From positions 9,782-33,277 of the forward strand of contig NWUY0300003011.1 of NCBI GenBank assembly GCA_004151065.3: 23,496 nucleotides of DNA, written 5' to 3'. The position numbers were made by a program, and so were the translations under genes. Position 1 is the first letter of the stretch; every line of letters starts with the position of its first letter. The notes below the pieces were generated by a model that saw only the letters and a program-made list of their open reading frames with translations, had not been told where the DNA came from and made no database searches. Below are positions 21,061 to 23,496 of the stretch, piece after piece. This DNA comes from Larix sibirica (taxonomy: Eukaryota; Streptophyta; Pinopsida; Pinales; Pinaceae).

Positions 21061-21543
21061 TCATATCACTTTCCTTTAAATGTTGACTCCCAATCTATTC
21101 CAACAACCAAATAGGGGCGTCAATACCATCATGTCTCCTACTTGCAGAACTCCTGCTGGGATCTCCAGTGTAACAAGAGAATATTTAACGTTATTATGAA
21201 TATGGATTGGCTTTGCATTCAACTTCCTGGGTGGAATATAATTTGGAAACCAAGATGGCATCACAGATGTTGATGTGTGTGCATCATTTATGTGCTTGGT
21301 TTTTGCCTCTCGATGTTGTGGGTGTGGTGTCCTTCTTTGTATTGTCCTTGGAGGACCAGGAGGATCTACTAGTACCTTGTCCCTAACAACCTGCAATTCA
21401 CCTTAAAATTTTGGCAATCCGGATGCCATGAAATCCTGAATAATATTGTCGATTGTTCGTTCATGCATAACCTTTTACTTAATGGAGTGTTCTTTAGCTC
21501 TACTCATCTCTCGATTCTCAACAATGCACAATGCGTTTGAATT
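21061..21543 (-). pseudogene. Unrecognised leftward ORF remnant
   Basis: One minus-strand frame runs from after a TGA at 21544-21546 to a TGA at 21061-21063, about 160 codons. It is interrupted by TAA at 21475, 21403 and 21076. The middle is Pro/Arg/His-rich (PPGPPRTIQRRTPHPQHR) and is followed by SWFPNYIPP and a hydrophobic stretch (LVTLEIPAGVLQVGDMMVL). It lies downstream of the gypsy integrase on the same strand, so it could be a 3' accessory ORF or the gag of another element. I do not recognise a domain. The same TAA-not-TGA pattern appears here. Confidence 0.4.
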
Positions 21544-21999
21544 TCAAAACACACTAAGTTTTAATGGCTCACAACCCGATATTTTCACCATAATGTACAT
21601 AGATTTCATGAATATGACCAAATCGTGGGCCTAATTATTTAATTAAGGCAACATTTATTGCCACTATGATGAGTGGATCATTCCCACCTTTTTGTCGGAT
21701 TTTGAAATTTATTGAATTTATTGTCTTATGGGCGTCACCTTTTTTATTTTATTTTCGGTAATGCCACCTTTAACACACTTTTCCGATCACTTTGATTTCA
21801 TGTGCAGCTTTTAAATATTTTCCCATTCACCTACGACATATTCACGACTTCGACATATGTACAAACTCCTACTTCGACACAACCAACAACTTAAAAACAT
21901 ATTTTATTTTATTTATATTTATATCTGGAGACTCAACTTAGTGTCTAGTTCCTATTTCAATTGCATATGGCACCTAGACTTCACCATTTTTACTTATTT
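21544..21999. other. Sequence downstream of the integrase remnant
   Basis: This is where a 3' LTR of the leftward gypsy element would be expected, but I could not delimit one. The minus strand contains three AAAGGTG(G/A)-type words within about 110 bases (near 21690, 21740 and 21765) that might be polypurine-like. The plus-strand ORFs at 21446-21634 and 21857-22084 show no motif. Confidence 0.3.
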
Positions 22000-22906
22000 T
22001 CAACAAGAACTGTGGTTTTCCCTGTATAGTTTCAGCCAACTCCCATTAACTAGTCCCTTCATAATTTCACCATTTAGTTTCTAAAGTTGAACAACACCTC
22101 CATCTGTTACGTACTTAAGCACATAAGGCCCCAACCAATGTACTTTCAACAGACTTGGGTGTTTGAAGAACTTTCTGTCATATAGGAGAACTAAATATCC
22201 CTCTTGGAACTTCTTCTACTTGATGTGACGATCATTCCAAGCCTTTTCTATTGGACTTTTTGGACCTGCTCGTGAAAACCTGCCAGAAATTTGTCTTCCT
22301 CTAATTGCAATAGTTATGACAACCATTCTTCTACTACACTAGTGCCTGACATTTTTGCAAAAGAAACAATTCTTAAGCTAGATACAATATATTAAATTGG
22401 CATAACAACCTCCTTCCTACATACCAATCTGAAAGGTGTATGGCCTGTCAACTTCTTACAAGTTGTTTGATAATCCCACAAAACTAAGGGCACCTTCAGA
22501 TACCAATCATCATGTTTCACATTGCATACCTTAGTCAAGGATTTTTCCAAAATATTATTGAAGGCTTTGATGTTTCCATTAGTCTGAGCGTGATATGGGG
22601 TAGTCTTCTAGTGATGAATATGGAATTCTTGCGTAAGTGATTCAATAGTATTGTTCACAAAGTGAGTTCCTTGGTCACTTATAGAACGCAAGGGTAGCCA
22701 AATGTGGTAATTACATTTTGAAATAATAACTTCGCAGCAGTGGAAACAATACAATATTTTACTAAATCGGCTTCAGCCCATATATTTAGATAACCAGTAG
22801 CAGTGATAACGTACCTTGTTTCCGACCTCTTCGTAGGTGGGTTAATTGGACCCACAACATCAACATCCCATTTGTCAAAGGATTGCCACGTAACCTAAGG
22901 TACTAA
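22000..22906 (-). pseudogene. Ty3/gypsy integrase remnant (core and C-terminal domain)
   Basis: Recognised from the minus strand. The core begins WDVDVVGPI (first catalytic Asp), continues through TATGYLNIWAEA, and has DQGTHF (second Asp) and TPYHAQTNG. The third catalytic position is Lys (AAA at 22566-22568, in GNIKAFN) where integrases have Glu, so the DDE triad is broken. A C-terminal module follows with DRHIK, LVLLYD and HWLGPYVL (GPY-type), ending at TGA 22000. Frame changes are needed between the first and second Asp (near 22690) and near 22240. Internal stops are TAG 22895, 22608, 22216 and 22081, and TAA 22392 and 22314; most lie where the family usually has Gln. The N-terminal zinc-binding region, reverse transcriptase and RNase H are missing because an LTR interrupts the reading frame at 22907. 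It is an inactive remnant. Confidence 0.85.
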
Positions 22907-22916
22907 TGTAACAAAC

Positions 22917-22976
22917 ATAATATTAAATAATCAATAATAATAATATAATAATAAAATAATAATAATAATAAAATAA
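22917..22976 (+). repeat. AAT-rich microsatellite inside the LTR
   Basis: An imperfect run of AAT/ATA triplets with some AAAT interruptions. It lies just inside the LTR's left end, so its length probably varies between copies. Confidence 0.8.
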
Positions 22977-23023
22977 GTTACATTAAGGGACATACCCTTT
23001 CGATGAAAAGGTATTTGTAGGCC

Positions 23024-23030
23024 TATATAA
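23024..23030 (+). promoter_or_regulatory. LTR TATA box
   Basis: TATATAA within GCCTATATAATGGG, about 137 bases before the LTR's right end. This is where an LTR U3/R promoter should be; transcription would start near 23055 and read into the internal region. Confidence 0.6.
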
Positions 23031-23161
23031 TGGGAAAGCATTGTATTTCTCAAACATCATCTCTTATCATCAGTTATATATTATTTCATTCATTCATCGA
23101 TTATTGTAATCTAGCTTATTTGTGCTAGTTATTTCTTTGAGAAACGATTTTGTTGTTTCAT

Positions 23162-23173
23162 TGGTATCAGAGC
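23162..23173 (+). other. Primer-binding site (initiator tRNA-Met)
   Basis: TGGTATCAGAGC is the complement of the 3' end of plant initiator tRNA-Met, the common minus-strand primer of plant LTR retrotransposons. One T (23161) separates it from the LTR's terminal CA. Confidence 0.85.
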
Positions 23174-23496
23174 GAACCCTGATCCTGCCTCTGGCAAAAA
23201 ATTTCAAACCTTGTCTGAAATCGGCTGTTGGCCACACCCTTTCATTTTCGGCATCTTCTTCGGTTTCACTTTCCCATTTTCATTCTCATCAACCTCCATC
23301 CTTCTCTATGCACCTTCATCATTCTAGTACCTCCCTTCTTCCTCTTCCCAACTTATAGCCGCCTCACCTCCCACATCCACCACTATCCTTCCCCTACATG
23401 CTTATCCTCCTCTAACGCCATCCCTCCTCTGCTCATGATACGAACCGTTACACCAAAACCCCGAGGTGTTAGTGAAGGCCGCCCACTAGGATCTTA
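23174..23496 (+). other. Retrotransposon leader and possible early gag region
   Basis: Sequence after the primer-binding site, expected to hold the leader and the start of gag. It is C/T-rich. The longest frame encodes a Ser/His/Pro-rich stretch and is interrupted by TAG near 23356. No gag motif (for example a CCHC knuckle) is visible before the window ends, so I leave it unassigned. Confidence 0.4.

Larger units (their letters stand above)
22907..23160 (+). mobile_element. 5' LTR of a rightward LTR retrotransposon (254 bp)
   Basis: Begins TGTAACAAAC and ends GTTGTTTCA, giving the TG...CA ends and imperfect short terminal inverted repeats typical of LTRs. It is followed after one base by a tRNA-Met primer-binding site. 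It contains a TATA box and an AAT-rich tract. The gypsy integrase reading frame runs up to 22906, which fixes the left border. The LTR is short; with an initiator-Met primer site, Ty1/copia is the likelier superfamily. The internal region and the 3' LTR lie beyond the window. The target-site duplication, possibly ACTAA at 22902-22906, cannot be checked here. Confidence 0.8.

Noticed and set aside
23122-23358. 78-codon plus-strand ORF as a gag start
   Set aside because: It begins inside the LTR and runs through the primer-binding site, so its start cannot be the gag start.

Overview
The window looks like intergenic, repeat-dominated nuclear DNA from a land plant, probably one with a large genome. 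The evidence is a plant-type Ty3/gypsy integrase remnant, a retrotransposon LTR whose primer-binding site matches plant initiator tRNA-Met, AT-rich sequence with microsatellites, and no compact host genes. There are no bacterial-style operons, no tRNA or rRNA genes I can support, and no CRISPR array.

The layout is dominated by an assembly pattern. Single N characters at 834, 9414 and 19358 separate four contigs. The contig at 835-9413 is repeated as the first 8579 bases of the next contig (9415-17993), with only three substitutions noticed. The last 1190 bases of that contig (18168-19357) are repeated at 19359-20548. Both repeats abut an N to the base, so they are most simply unmerged contig overlaps or haplotypes. 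The non-redundant content is then about 13.7 kb.

The duplicated unit holds two long, interrupted, distantly related genes placed head to head. One reads leftward (about 4254 to 1029 in copy 1). The other reads rightward (about 6958 to 9413 in copy 1; complete at 15538-19084 in copy 2). They share an N-terminal globular region, then a coiled-coil or low-complexity region. I do not recognise the family; the layout resembles the accessory or ORF1-type proteins of plant LTR retrotransposons. About 2.4 kb of unassigned sequence lies between them, including a cluster of short GC-rich palindromes and a tandem duplication of the rightward gene's 5' end.

The most striking signal is in the stop codons. 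In the frames I followed, the two genes hold about 33 internal TAA/TAG codons and one internal TGA. The leftward gene keeps one frame for about 925 codons. The TAA/TAG codons sit where Gln would fit. The same holds in the unrelated integrase remnant, and several of these ORFs end at TGA. Either methylation-driven C-to-T decay has selectively converted CAA/CAG codons, or TAA/TAG are read as Gln. Decay is the safer reading for a plant, but the pattern merits testing.

The right end (20.5-23.5 kb) holds AT-rich sequence, an unrecognised leftward ORF remnant, and a leftward Ty3/gypsy integrase remnant (22000-22906). A rightward LTR retrotransposon interrupts the integrase, its 254-bp LTR starting at 22907 and its primer-binding site at 23162. 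The far left (1-833) holds pyrimidine-rich DNA and a degenerate minisatellite.
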